Part shown: piece by piece, positions 26,808 through 35,538 of the stretch
Layout of the letters: every line of letters begins with the position of its first letter
Position numbering within the stretch: position 1 is the stretch's first letter
From: G963676655 sp963676655
GTDB lineage: Bacteria; Verrucomicrobiota; Lentisphaeria; Victivallales; Victivallaceae
DNA: 64,000 bases
Direction of reading: 5' to 3'
Assembly (NCBI GenBank): GCA_963676655.2
Contig: CAXXKX010000004.1
Coordinates: 62,001-126,000 of the forward strand
Translations under genes and position numbers: made by a program
The notes under the pieces: model-generated
Databases searched by the model: none
The model's input: only the letters and a program-made list of their open reading frames with translations
What the model was told of the DNA's origin: nothing

Positions 26808-28162
26808 TCGACATTCCGGGCTTTTGCGGTTACGGGATTATCTGACATAACTTTGATTTTCATGCCGTTGACCAGGCCGCGGGGAAGTCGTTGAGTGATA
26901 ATTTTTTCATCCGGCCCGATACGGTTTGAGATAATTACCGTATCCCCGTCCACCATAACAATATCGGCTTTTCTAACATCCAGCCGTGAATCTTTATCCA
27001 CGACGGCTATCCGGTCATTCAGTTGCAATCCGGACCAGGGAATTTTTACCGCGTTTTCCAGTTGACGTCCTTTAAATGTTACCCGGCAGAACATGCCTGC
27101 AACCAGTGGCAGCGGCTTACTTTTCGATGGCAGTTGTTCAGTTGGTGATACGATCAGGACAAAAGTTCTGGTCTCAGGATCGAACTTTTTTATTCGCTTG
27201 ATTCTTCCTTTCCAGCGACAATCTTCAGGCAGCTCGGGCCAGATGATGGTTACGTCAACATTCTCAGGCGTGTCGAAAGAAACGCCATATTGCTTGTTGC
27301 GCAATTTAAGATTGAATACCTCTGAAGCGATTTTGGCGTCAAGAGAAACTGATATATCAAATACTCTATCATTAGCCAGTTCACAAACCGGGGTTCCCGC
27401 GGTGACGTATTCGTCATCATCGACAAATACTTTGGTCAACCGGCCGCTGATCGGGGCGACTACTTCACTGCGACGCAAATCAACTTTTGTCTGATTCAAT
27501 TTGGCTTTGGCCATATTGATTTTCGCTTCATTGACCTTCAGCTTGATTTCCCCCTGGGCCAAGGCCGATTTGACTTTAATAATAGCCAGCTTTTGCCTGG
27601 AGTGATTTTGTAACGCCACCTCGAACTCTTCCTGGGATACGGCTTTTTTAGCTAAAAGCTTGGCGCGGCGCTTCCAGCTGCTTTCGGTCAAATTAAGCAA
27701 ATCCTGTTCAGTTGTTGATTCATTTTTCACATCACGGACGATTTGCGCCAACAGTTCCTGTTCTTCTTGCAATTGGATCAAATTGGCTTCCGCCTCAACG
27801 ACTGCCAGTTGGTAGTCGGATTTGTCGATTGTCGCAAGAATGTCGCCTTTTTTTACAACCAGGCCGACAGAAAGGTCTTTATTTGTGGTCGTTACCCGAC
27901 CTCTTATTTCGGCGCTGATCTGGATTTCATCAGTCGGTTCGACTGTTCCGTACCCGGTCATCTCAAGACGAATGCTGCCGGATTTGACCGTTGTTCCCTC
28001 CAGGACCTTTTCAAACTCTTTGAATTCGTGCTGAGGCGGTTCCACTTTAATGCGAACAAATATCCAGGTTACACCCGCTCCGGCCAGGATGATAAGTCCG
28101 CATACGATTGCTCGTAAAGCAAAAAGATGTTTTATTGTTTTAGATTCATCATCAGTATACAT
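26804..28162 (-). CDS. RND efflux periplasmic adaptor (HlyD/MFP family)
   Basis: 452 residues. After an N-terminal membrane anchor (LFALRAIVCGLIILAGAGVTWIFV) comes the biotinyl-lipoyl half-motif (ISAEIRGRVTTTNKDLSVGLVVKKGDILATIDKSDYQLAV). A long coiled-coil hairpin (about 125-220, rich in Glu/Lys/Gln) and the second lipoyl half (VDLRRSEVVAPISGRLTKVFVDDDEYVTAGTPVCEL) follow, then beta-barrel and membrane-proximal domains. It bridges the pump to an outer-membrane channel encoded elsewhere. First gene of the two-gene unit; the ribosome site is weak. Confidence 0.93.
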   Translation of the reverse strand: MYTDDESKTIKHLFALRAIVCGLIILAGAGVTWIFVRIKVEPPQHEFKEFEKVLEGTTVKSGSIRLEMTGYGTVEPTDEIQISAEIRGRVTTTNKDLSVGLVVKKGDILATIDKSDYQLAVVEAEANLIQLQEEQELLAQIVRDVKNESTTEQDLLNLTESSWKRRAKLLAKKAVSQEEFEVALQNHSRQKLAIIKVKSALAQGEIKLKVNEAKINMAKAKLNQTKVDLRRSEVVAPISGRLTKVFVDDDEYVTAGTPVCELANDRVFDISVSLDAKIASEVFNLKLRNKQYGVSFDTPENVDVTIIWPELPEDCRWKGRIKRIKKFDPETRTFVLIVSPTEQLPSKSKPLPLVAGMFCRVTFKGRQLENAVKIPWSGLQLNDRIAVVDKDSRLDVRKADIVMVDGDTVIISNRIGPDEKIITQRLPRGLVNGMKIKVMSDNPVTAKARNVE

Positions 28163-28228
28163 AAAAAGTCTTTCACATTTTTTTTTATGGGCTTAATATA
28201 AATGCGGAAATGATTTCAAGCAAGTGTT

Positions 28229-28855
28229 TTAACTGAAAATTAACTTTAACAGGTTTTGGGCAATAGTTTTTTTTGATGCCAGCGGCAGAACATGACAACT
28301 GCCGTCAGCGCCGAATACGGTGACCGCATTACTGTCGGCCCCAAAGCCGCGATCACTCTTTGAAACATCGTTTGCCACAATGTAATCAAGCTTTTTTCGC
28401 TGTAATTTATCTTTTGCGTAGGCTTCGACGTTATCCGTTTCCGCCGCAAAGCCGACCAGTATTTGTTCGGGGCGGCGGCTTTTACCAAGACCAGCCAGAA
28501 TATCTTCCGTGCGTTCAAGACGCAATATCATCTGTCCATCTGTTTTTTTCAGTTTTCCGGGATTGACTTCGACCGGACGGTAATCCGCCACTGCGGCGGT
28601 CATGATTATCGCATCGGCTTCAGGGGCATACAAATACACCGCGTCAGCCATTTCCGCCGCGCTTTCAACTTGGAACAGCTTTGCTTTTTCAGGTGAGGGC
28701 AGAGCCGTTGGTCCGCTTATCAGAATTACTTCGTGCCCGGCATCCGCTGCGGCTTCCGCCAAAGCATATCCCATCTTGCCTGTGGAGCGATTTGAGATAA
28801 ACCTGACCGCGTCTATACGCTCCCGAGTCGGTCCGGCGGTTATCAGTACTTTCAT
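28229..28855 (-). CDS. coaB: phosphopantothenate-cysteine ligase, standalone CoaB
   Basis: CoaB joins 4'-phosphopantothenate to cysteine using a nucleotide triphosphate, the second step of the CoA pathway. The 208 residues correspond only to the C-terminal half of the usual CoaBC fusion. Conserved blocks include VLITAGPTRERIDAVRFISNRSTGKMGYALAEAA, the AAVADYRP motif, KLKK and VGFAAETDN, followed by DYIVANDV. The start at 28855 (MKVLITAGPT) fits the domain edge. No coaC (decarboxylase) domain is in the window, so it must be encoded elsewhere. Terminal position next to the RND operon seems coincidental. Confidence 0.92.
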   Translation of the reverse strand: MKVLITAGPTRERIDAVRFISNRSTGKMGYALAEAAADAGHEVILISGPTALPSPEKAKLFQVESAAEMADAVYLYAPEADAIIMTAAVADYRPVEVNPGKLKKTDGQMILRLERTEDILAGLGKSRRPEQILVGFAAETDNVEAYAKDKLQRKKLDYIVANDVSKSDRGFGADSNAVTVFGADGSCHVLPLASKKTIAQNLLKLIFS

Positions 28856-29023
28856 GGTAAACCCCGTAATTAGAGGAAAAGTATTCAACAATATCCTGAA
28901 TTAATGTATTGCCGCTGCGGAAAAAGTCAAACTCTCAATTGCTTCTATTTGTCCAGTTGGTATTATAATAATTAGTCAATACTTGTTTTTTTATTTATTT
29001 TTAAGTTGTTTAATAATAGTTGT

Positions 29024-29233
29024 TTATGAAGTATTTTTTTCTCTGTTTTTCTTTTTGCTCGTTTTCCGGTGTTGCGTTAAATAAGAAAGTAAATAAATTA
29101 ACTCGTTTCTAATGGCGTTTCGCGAAAAAAGTTTGCTTTTTTCAATGTAATATGTTAATTTATCAGTAACGGTAAAGCTAAAAAGAGTTAATGGAATGTA
29201 TAATTTAGTTAAATAGCAAAATTGCTTCTTCAA
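29024..29233 (-). CDS. possible small ribbon-helix-helix protein (uncertain)
   Basis: A 69-codon frame from a TTG at 29233, with AGAAGAGAA a few bases upstream. Residues 15-50 (LTLFSFTVTDKLTYYIEK, SRNAIRNELIYLLSYL) can be aligned by eye with the strand-helix-helix pattern of CopG/Arc repressors, including the turn before SRNAIR. The tail is strongly basic (HRKTSKKKNREK). Against it: no ATG start, very AT-rich DNA in which such frames arise by chance, and no clear partner gene. The rest of the gap 28856-29282 shows no gene. Confidence 0.25.
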   Translation of the reverse strand: MKKQFCYLTKLYIPLTLFSFTVTDKLTYYIEKSKLFSRNAIRNELIYLLSYLTQHRKTSKKKNREKNTS

Positions 29234-29282
29234 TCAGTTCTCTTCTGGAAGCAGTTTGTATTTTTACGGAGAAAGTGGTGTT

Positions 29283-29765
29283 ATGGAAAATGATTTTGCC
29301 AGACTTGCCGAAGCTGCAATCCGGTTAGAGCTTGAGGTTGCGAGCCTCTATGCCGTTTTCCATGAGCTTTTTCATGCAGATGAAGAAATCTGGTGGACTC
29401 TTTCTCTGGAGGAGAAGCACCATGCCGCGATATTACGTTCCGGAGTCAAATATTTTGCTCCGTTAGGCAAGTTTCCGGACGAGTTAATGAATACCCCGCT
29501 TGACGAGATTACTAACTTGATTGCCGAAATAGCCGGTCTTTGTCGTGAATTTAAAATTAATCCACCAACAAGGGCTCACGCATTCAGAGTTGCGCTTGAA
29601 ATTGAAATGAACGGGGCTGAACTGCATTATCAGCAATTTATGGAAAAGCGGGAATGCTCAAAGATGGAGAAAATATTTCAGGAGCTGAATGATTGCGATA
29701 AAGACCATATTGACCGGTTGATTTCATACATGAACGACAATGAAATTCCGCTTGAAGAAGCCTGA
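29283..29765 (+). CDS. ferritin-like (rubrerythrin-type) diiron protein
   Basis: 160 residues forming a four-helix bundle. Ligand-like positions are Glu in LELEVASLY (helix 1), the EEKHH pair in LSLEEKHHAAIL (helix 2, ExxH), Glu in EIEMNGAELHYQQF (helix 3), and DKDHIDRL in helix 4, where the usual ExxH is DxxH. There is no rubredoxin domain, so it cannot be a complete rubrerythrin. Such proteins commonly detoxify peroxide or store iron. ATG 29283 is preceded by GGAG. Unlinked to the downstream genes by a gap of 126 bp. Confidence 0.75.
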   Translation: MENDFARLAEAAIRLELEVASLYAVFHELFHADEEIWWTLSLEEKHHAAILRSGVKYFAPLGKFPDELMNTPLDEITNLIAEIAGLCREFKINPPTRAHAFRVALEIEMNGAELHYQQFMEKRECSKMEKIFQELNDCDKDHIDRLISYMNDNEIPLEEA

Positions 29766-29891
29766 TACCCGCCTGGAAGCACGGTTTTATCAGCTGAAAA
29801 ATGCCGCTGCAAATATAAAAAAAATAATATTTTAGACTAATAATGACTATATAACTGGCAAAAGATATAAAAACGATATATATTAACTTTT

Positions 29892-30332
29892 ATGAAAATA
29901 CTAGTTATACACGGACCCAACCTTCAGTTGCTCGGGGTTAGGGAACCTGGAATATATGGAAGGGCCGGTTTAGCCGAAATAAATAAGGGGTTGAACGAGG
30001 TCGCAACTACTCTTGGATGTGATCTGGACTTTTTCCAGAGCAATCATGAAGGTGATATTGTTGACCGTATTGCATTAGCTCTGGCTGACGGGGTGGACGG
30101 CATTGTCATCAATCCTGCTGCTTATACTCATACCAGCGTTGCTATCCTGGATGCGATCAAAGCGGTCAATATTCCGACTGTGGAGGTGCATTTGAGTAAC
30201 GTTTCCGCGCGTGAAGAATTTCGAAATGTTTCAATGACTGCAGCGGCCTGCATTGGCGTGATTGCAGGTTTTGGCGCTTACAGCTACGAACTGGCCTTAC
30301 GGGGGCTGGTCAAAAAGCTGATCAACGGTTAA
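29892..30332 (+). CDS. aroQ: 3-dehydroquinate dehydratase, type II
   Basis: The third enzyme of the shikimate pathway, converting 3-dehydroquinate to 3-dehydroshikimate as a dodecamer. 146 residues is the normal size. Motifs: ILVIHGPNLQLLGVREPGIYGRAG (catalytic Tyr and flexible loop with Arg), FFQSNHEGDIVDRI, GIVINPAAYTHTSVAILDAI (catalytic His), VEVHLSNVSAREEFR. No ribosome site is evident before the ATG. It leads a plus-strand series with accB, accC and an Asp23 gene, a neighbourhood also known from Firmicutes. Confidence 0.97.
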   Translation: MKILVIHGPNLQLLGVREPGIYGRAGLAEINKGLNEVATTLGCDLDFFQSNHEGDIVDRIALALADGVDGIVINPAAYTHTSVAILDAIKAVNIPTVEVHLSNVSAREEFRNVSMTAAACIGVIAGFGAYSYELALRGLVKKLING

Positions 30333-30395
30333 AGCCGCTACAAGTAATAATTTAATAACGTCAATCAATACAATAAAAAAACAAAGGAAGCAAAC

Positions 30396-30851
30396 ATGAA
30401 AATTGACGAAATCAGAACCATCGTTGAGTTAATGAGTAAAAACGACCTTACCGAGTTTAAGGTTGAGGCGGAGGACTATAACCTCTGTATCCGTCGTGGT
30501 TCAAGCGAAACCCAGATCATGGCTTCGGCTCCGGTTTTTCAAGCAGCTCCTGCTCCTGCAGTTCCCGTTGCTCCCGCTGCCCCGGCCGCCGCTCCGGCTG
30601 TTGAAGCGGCTGTGAGCCTGGTAACGATTGATTCTCCTATCGTCGGAACTTTCTATCGTTCGCCTTCTCCGGAAGCCCCGGCTTTCGTTAATGTTGGAGA
30701 CAGTGTGACTCCGGATACGGTTGTATGTATCGTCGAAGCAATGAAGGTGATGAACGAAGTCAAAGCTGAGAAGTCCGGTGTCATTCGTGAGATTCTTATT
30801 GATAATGCGCAGCCGGTTGAATTCGGTCAGCCGCTCTTTGTAATCGACTGA
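30396..30851 (+). CDS. accB: biotin carboxyl carrier protein of acetyl-CoA carboxylase
   Basis: Carries carboxybiotin between the biotin carboxylase and carboxyltransferase of acetyl-CoA carboxylase, the first step of fatty-acid synthesis. 151 residues: an N-terminal helical region (KIDEIRTIVELMSKNDLTEFKVEAED), an Ala/Pro linker (about 50-75), then the biotinyl domain with EAMKVMNEV; the biotinylated lysine is K117. AAAGGAAG ribosome site. Followed 19 bp later by accC. Confidence 0.97.
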   Translation: MKIDEIRTIVELMSKNDLTEFKVEAEDYNLCIRRGSSETQIMASAPVFQAAPAPAVPVAPAAPAAAPAVEAAVSLVTIDSPIVGTFYRSPSPEAPAFVNVGDSVTPDTVVCIVEAMKVMNEVKAEKSGVIREILIDNAQPVEFGQPLFVID

Positions 30852-30870
30852 ACCGTCGCTGGAGTTTTAT

Positions 30871-32220
30871 ATGTTTGAAAAAGTTTTAATTGCTAATCGC
30901 GGCGAGATTGCTTTGCGGATTATTCGGGCCTGTCAGGAGATGGGTATAAAAACCGTAGTGGTTTACTCGCAGGCCGACGCTGAAAGTTTACCGGTGCAGC
31001 TGGCTGATGAAGCCGTTTGCATCGGACCTCCCGCTTCCGCCAACAGTTACCTTTTGGTCGAGAGGATTATCAGTGTTGCGGAAATCTGTGATGTTGATGC
31101 CGTCCATCCCGGCTATGGATTCCTGGCTGAAAATGCTCATTTTGCGCAAGTTTGCGCTGATTGTAATATTGCTTTCATTGGTCCGAAACCGGAGCAGATG
31201 AATGCTATGGGGGACAAGAATGTCGCTCGCGAAACAATGATGAAAGCAAATGTTCCGGTTACCCCGGGCAGCGACGGTTTGATCAAAACTGAAGAAGATG
31301 CTCAGAGATGGGCCAAAAAAATGGGATATCCGGTTATTATCAAGGCTTCAGCCGGCGGCGGTGGTCGCGGGATGCGTATTGCTCATAATGACGCCAGCCT
31401 CATCCAAGGATATCACGCCGCCAAGACCGAAGCTGAAAACGCGTTTGGCAACGGTGATCTCTATATGGAAAAATATCTGGTCAACCCGCGTCACATCGAG
31501 TTCCAGATACTGGCCGACTCCTATGGCAATGTCGTTCATCTCGGTGAACGTGATTGCTCTGTCCAGCGCCGGAATCAGAAATTGATTGAAGAAAGTCCGT
31601 CTCCCGCCTTGAGCGTAAAACTGCGAGAGGAAATGGGGCGGGCCGCGGTCAGAGCCGCAAAAGCGGTAAATTACGTCAATGCGGGGACCATTGAATTTCT
31701 CTTAACAGATGAAAACGAATTTTATTTTATGGAAATGAATACCCGTATTCAGGTTGAACATCCGGTAACGGAACAGATTACCGGGATTGATTTGATTCAG
31801 GAACAGATCCGGATCGCCGCAGGTGAAAAACTTGGTTATACCCAGAAGGATATTCAGTTCCGCGGGCATGCCATTGAATGCCGGATTAACGCGGAGGACC
31901 CGACCCGTGACTTTGCTCCGAGTCCAGGCGTGGTTGATCTGTTTGTGCCGCCTGGCGGGATGGGCGTCAGAATTGATTCGCATGTATACAGCGGTTACAA
32001 AATTCCGCCGTACTATGACAGTATGGTTGGAAAACTGATCGTCTACGGCAAAGACCGGCAGCAGGCTCTTGCCCGTTGTCGCCGGGCGCTTGATGAATTT
32101 ATTGTTGAAGGCGTGCATACGACTATACCGTTCGCCCATCACATTGTTTCCAATCCGGATTTTGCCGCGGGCAAATACAATACCGGATTTATTGACAAAC
32201 TGATGCAGGAAGGTTTTTGA
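30871..32220 (+). CDS. accC: biotin carboxylase of acetyl-CoA carboxylase
   Basis: ATP-dependent carboxylation of the biotin on AccB; 449 residues, normal for AccC. Features include the N-terminal KVLIANRGEIALRIIRACQEMG, the ATP-grasp glycine loop KASAGGGGRGMR, the ERDCSVQRRNQKLIEESP block, FYFMEMNTRIQVEHPVTE (metal and catalytic Glu/Arg) and EDPTRDFAPSPG near the end. A hairpin begins at its stop codon (32220-32243). The carboxyltransferase genes accA and accD are not in the window. Confidence 0.98.
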   Translation: MFEKVLIANRGEIALRIIRACQEMGIKTVVVYSQADAESLPVQLADEAVCIGPPASANSYLLVERIISVAEICDVDAVHPGYGFLAENAHFAQVCADCNIAFIGPKPEQMNAMGDKNVARETMMKANVPVTPGSDGLIKTEEDAQRWAKKMGYPVIIKASAGGGGRGMRIAHNDASLIQGYHAAKTEAENAFGNGDLYMEKYLVNPRHIEFQILADSYGNVVHLGERDCSVQRRNQKLIEESPSPALSVKLREEMGRAAVRAAKAVNYVNAGTIEFLLTDENEFYFMEMNTRIQVEHPVTEQITGIDLIQEQIRIAAGEKLGYTQKDIQFRGHAIECRINAEDPTRDFAPSPGVVDLFVPPGGMGVRIDSHVYSGYKIPPYYDSMVGKLIVYGKDRQQALARCRRALDEFIVEGVHTTIPFAHHIVSNPDFAAGKYNTGFIDKLMQEGF

Positions 32221-32243
32221 TCTTCATTACGATGAAGATTTTT
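32220..32243 (+). terminator. hairpin with UACG tetraloop and T-run after accC
   Basis: ATCTTCAT (32220-32227), loop TACG, ATGAAGAT (32232-32239), then TTTT. The stem is 8 bp and the loop belongs to the stable UNCG type. It begins on the last base of the accC stop codon and lies 42 bp before the Asp23-family gene, so it may terminate or attenuate transcription, or protect the upstream mRNA end. Confidence 0.6.
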
Positions 32244-32285
32244 CAGTATTTGTAATAGTAGAACACCCAATTGAGGAGAGTAATC

Positions 32286-32741
32286 ATGAAGGAAAAAGTC
32301 AGAAGAAAACCGGCGGAAAATGAGGGATCGCAGCCGCAGGGAATGAGTGAAAAAGATAATGAACTCGGTGTCATTAAAATTCATGCCAATGTTATTTCCT
32401 CTCTGGTTCGCAAGATCACCAGTGAGATTGCAGGCGTAACTCGTTTGTCAGGCAGTACTCTGGTTGATAATATTGCTGAATTCATCGGCAATCGCCGTAT
32501 TACCGACCGGGCTATTTCAATTCAGATTGATGAAGACAAAGTTGCGATTGAAATTAAAGTAAATATTGAATTCGGCTATAAAGTTCCTGAAGTGGCTGAA
32601 GCTATTCAGACTGCGGTCGTTGAACAGGTTGAAGCGACAACCGGCATGAGCGTAACCGGTGTAAGTGTTGTTGTTCAGGAAATTGAAGAGCCGCCGGCGG
32701 TTATCCCGGACAAAAAACAAGAAGCTGATGAAGAGGAATAA
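32286..32741 (+). CDS. Asp23/Gls24 (DUF322) family protein
   Basis: 151 residues. The conserved family core runs from GVIKIHANVISSLVRKITSEIAGVTRLSG through IEIKVNIEFGYKVPEVAEAIQTAVVEQVEATTGMSVTGVSVVVQEI. The N-terminus is charged and the C-terminus acidic (KKQEADEEE). Start ATG 32286 has GAGGAG upstream; a TTG-initiated extension to 32271 would bury that site. In Firmicutes the homologue YqhY sits directly after accB-accC and has been linked to lipid synthesis, while Asp23 sits at the membrane via AmaP. Here both contexts are combined. Confidence 0.93.
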   Translation: MKEKVRRKPAENEGSQPQGMSEKDNELGVIKIHANVISSLVRKITSEIAGVTRLSGSTLVDNIAEFIGNRRITDRAISIQIDEDKVAIEIKVNIEFGYKVPEVAEAIQTAVVEQVEATTGMSVTGVSVVVQEIEEPPAVIPDKKQEADEEE

Positions 32742-32854
32742 TTTTTCCTGACTTATCGGTAATTAGTTCTTTTTATTGCGGGTTTTGACTTTATATCAAA
32801 ACCTTCGATATTTATTGTGTTTATTGAATTCATAACTTCCGGAAGGAATGTATC

Positions 32855-33487
32855 ATGGAAAATCTCCTCACCAGGTTGTTTGAATCGCAGGATCAGTTGA
32901 TGAACAACTTCAACATGGGCTTTGCTGCCGGGGTGGCATTTGCATTGTTGATAATTCTGGTTTTGCTGCTGTTGCGAATCTTTACCATTTGGAAATTTCG
33001 TACCCGGCGGTGCAGCAGTATCGCTATTCGACGTCCGGAGGGTGATACTGAGATCAGCCGCGAGGCCGTTATTTCTGTAATTCGTTCTTCCGGCAGCGAA
33101 GTTAGGAATATTGTTGTCAATAAAATTGAGATTTTTCAGCGTGGTCCCAAATACTTTCTGAAACTGCGGATTGATTTCGATACCTCTGGTGGTAGTTTGA
33201 CTCCTCAGGAAGATCTTTTAAGAGAAAAAATTACCGAAGGACTCCGAAATACCTACGGAATTGACAGCGTATGCCGGATTTCCGTCAAGGTAGAACAAAG
33301 AATCGGCGACTCTATACCATCTGCCCCAGTTCCGGAAAAAGTAATTACCCCGGAGCCAGCTCCAACTCCGATCGAGTTTAAACCGGCATCAAAGGTTGAG
33401 CCTGAAAAACTGGATGATAAAGTTGCTGAAGATACGGAAAAAGAGCCTGAAAAAGTTGATATTAAAGATCCGGACCCGCTTCCATGA
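32855..33487 (+). CDS. amaP: AmaP-like membrane anchor for the Asp23-family protein
   Basis: 210 residues: one membrane helix at about 22-43 (NMGFAAGVAFALLIILVLLLLRIF), then a basic patch, then a domain of Asp23/AmaP type (TEISREAVISVIRSSGSEVRNIVVNKIEIFQRGPKYFLKLRIDF...LREKITEGLRNTYGIDSVCRISVKVEQ), and a Pro/Glu/Lys-rich tail. In Staphylococcus, AmaP anchors Asp23 to the membrane. Position immediately after the Asp23-family gene supports the same role here; this is inference. The stop overlaps maf by four bases (33484-33487). Confidence 0.75.
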   Translation: MENLLTRLFESQDQLMNNFNMGFAAGVAFALLIILVLLLLRIFTIWKFRTRRCSSIAIRRPEGDTEISREAVISVIRSSGSEVRNIVVNKIEIFQRGPKYFLKLRIDFDTSGGSLTPQEDLLREKITEGLRNTYGIDSVCRISVKVEQRIGDSIPSAPVPEKVITPEPAPTPIEFKPASKVEPEKLDDKVAEDTEKEPEKVDIKDPDPLP

Positions 33488-34059
33488 AGTTAATCCTGGC
33501 CTCCGCTTCACCGCGACGGCGTGAATTACTGGCGGGGATTTATCCTGATTTTAAAATTGTTACGGCCGATGCCAGGGAATACGACTCGGGCATCTGGCCG
33601 GAACGACTCCCCTTGGTCAATGCCACCAATAAAGCTCTATCAGTTGCTTATTTGTATCCTGGGGCATTAGTTATTGGTGCTGATACGGTAATCGAGCTTG
33701 ATGAAAGACTGATTGGTAAACCGGACAGCCTCAAGCATGCGGAACAAATTTTACATCAGCTTTCTGATCGTACCCATCTGGTTACAACCGGGGTTCATAT
33801 TGTCTGCATGGAACGGAAAATTCGCTGTAGTTTTGTTGTCTCAACCTCAGTTACTTTCTTTCCGCTATCCCACGAAGTTATTCAGACATATATTTGCAAA
33901 GTAAATGTTCTTGACAAAGCAGGAGCGTATGCAATTCAGGAGTATGGTGAAATGTTAGTCAAAGATATAGACGGCCCTCTGGATAATGTAATTGGCCTGC
34001 CATGTGATAAACTCCGTGAATCCCTGCAGGCGTGTGGATTTTCTCATATTCAAGTATAA
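33484..34059 (+). CDS. maf: Maf-family nucleoside triphosphate pyrophosphatase
   Basis: Hydrolyses non-canonical or pyrimidine nucleoside triphosphates to monophosphates; historically tied to septum formation. 191 residues. The signature LILASASPRRRELLAGI starts the protein; GADTVIELDERLIGKP and DRTHLVTTGVHIV follow, and the catalytic-side block DKAGAYAIQEYG is near 150. Translationally coupled to the AmaP-like gene. An insertion sequence begins 24 bp after the stop codon. Confidence 0.96.
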   Translation: MKLILASASPRRRELLAGIYPDFKIVTADAREYDSGIWPERLPLVNATNKALSVAYLYPGALVIGADTVIELDERLIGKPDSLKHAEQILHQLSDRTHLVTTGVHIVCMERKIRCSFVVSTSVTFFPLSHEVIQTYICKVNVLDKAGAYAIQEYGEMLVKDIDGPLDNVIGLPCDKLRESLQACGFSHIQV

Positions 34060-34100
34060 TAAGACTATATTTTTTATTATTTTGAACGGTGTTGTCATAT

Positions 34101-35378
34101 TCAATTCAAATACCTTGCCATAAGCGGCCTTAAACGCACTATGGAGTCCCGCCAGGAAGCTTGAATGTTGATCTCGTTGCGCAACCAGCGAATGAACTGA
34201 AAGCTTCTCTGGGACGGCCTGTTCCATTCATAAACTAATGAATTCATAGCTCTGTTTGCCTGTTTTGCCAGAGCCGTCTGCTCCTGTTTTCTGATCATAA
34301 TTCTTTGAATCAATTTTTCATCGCGTATCCCTTCATTGTCTTCAAGAATTTGTTCAAGCAGCAACATCAGGTTATGGGTGATGCAGATAAAATTAGCTTG
34401 TTGACACTTCGTTTCGACGCTTTTACCCCAGGCTTTGTTTTCGTCAAACTTATTTTTTTTAACGTCATATAATTTTTCAATATCCCATCTTCTTTTATAG
34501 ATAAATGCGATCAATCCCGGAGGCAGGGTCATTTCATTGGTCAGGAAAATATATTGCGTACCGTCAACCGGGTCTATATAAATGATTTTTCTCAATAAAC
34601 CGGAACTGCTGTTGCCGACGAACAAGTCTTTAACCACCCCGTTATTGCGAGGGTCACTACGTTCGAATTGCCGCTCCCCGGAAACCATTAATTTCAGATT
34701 GGCTTTTGCCGTGGTAATGGTATAAATGCCTTTACCACGTTTCCAGCGGTGCCACAGTGCATAATCAATGATTGCCGAATCATAGGCAATCACAACCTTG
34801 GTTCCTTTGGCTTCCCCCATTCGCAAGGTCTCAGGATGCAGGCGCTTCATTACCGATATATCATGCTCTTTGACTTTATTATTTGCCCGGTCCGGCCTCA
34901 TCACATCAAGAAACCGCAGACTTTCCGTTCTGAGGTTTAGAGCGTAAATTCCTGCAGGCGCATGCTTTTTTCCATCTTCAAACAAATCTTCGTGAGACGA
35001 GCAGTTGTGATAGTGTCCATCCGCGGCATACAATGCGAAACCGTTGAGTTCCTCATGTTCTTTGAACGGGTCATTAAGAACTGAATTACATCTTTTGACA
35101 AGATGCCAATTTACCTCATTCAACAAGGTTAAACGGCGCTTGCTCCTTAATGCGCTGAAAAAACAATTGACCGTTATGGCGTGCGAAATAAAATACTGTA
35201 GTTTCTGGACCCAGTCGCGACCGCTTTTGACTGAATCGAGAACTCGTCCGACTCCGGATTGAATGAATTCAAAATCATCAAAGTCTTTACATTTTCGGGT
35301 TGAATTTACATCTGCAAGGGCGTTTTTCAAAGGTTCGAAAAACCGTTCTCGTGTCGTTGTCATATTTAAATTTTCCAT
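34101..35378 (-). CDS. IS4-family DDE transposase
   Basis: 425 residues from ATG 35378 (MENLNMTTTRERFF); an 11-residue extension to 35411 exists. Acidic catalytic positions are visible in FALYAADGHYHNC (first D), VVIAYDSAIIDYALW (second D) and the Y-x2-R-x3-E-x6-K signature in YKRRWDIEKLYDVKKNKF (E, near residue 310). This signature places it in the IS4 group. The basic C-terminus and helical segments are typical. Full length and uninterrupted, so probably functional. Confidence 0.94.
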   Translation of the reverse strand: MENLNMTTTRERFFEPLKNALADVNSTRKCKDFDDFEFIQSGVGRVLDSVKSGRDWVQKLQYFISHAITVNCFFSALRSKRRLTLLNEVNWHLVKRCNSVLNDPFKEHEELNGFALYAADGHYHNCSSHEDLFEDGKKHAPAGIYALNLRTESLRFLDVMRPDRANNKVKEHDISVMKRLHPETLRMGEAKGTKVVIAYDSAIIDYALWHRWKRGKGIYTITTAKANLKLMVSGERQFERSDPRNNGVVKDLFVGNSSSGLLRKIIYIDPVDGTQYIFLTNEMTLPPGLIAFIYKRRWDIEKLYDVKKNKFDENKAWGKSVETKCQQANFICITHNLMLLLEQILEDNEGIRDEKLIQRIMIRKQEQTALAKQANRAMNSLVYEWNRPSQRSFQFIRWLRNEINIQASWRDSIVRLRPLMARYLN

Positions 35379-35490
35379 CTTGTAATATAGCAGGAAAGTA
35401 AAAGATGTCAATGCGTAAATACATTAAAACTAGATACTTATGAGATTTTAAATTTTTCATTGGCCATCGATATGAAACCGCTATTGCGCC

Positions 35491-35538
35491 CATTGCAAGG
35501 CATCGCAATGACATTTTTCAGGGGTTTACAAGCCCCTG
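35491..35538. repeat. two hairpins in the IS leader
   Basis: CATTGC (35491-35496) pairs with GCAATG (35505-35510), and CAGGGG (35519-35524) pairs with CCCCTG (35533-35538), both with 8-base loops. They lie in the roughly 240-bp non-coding part of the insertion sequence upstream of the transposase start. They may limit transposase expression from outside transcription or be part of the transposase binding region. Confidence 0.4.
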
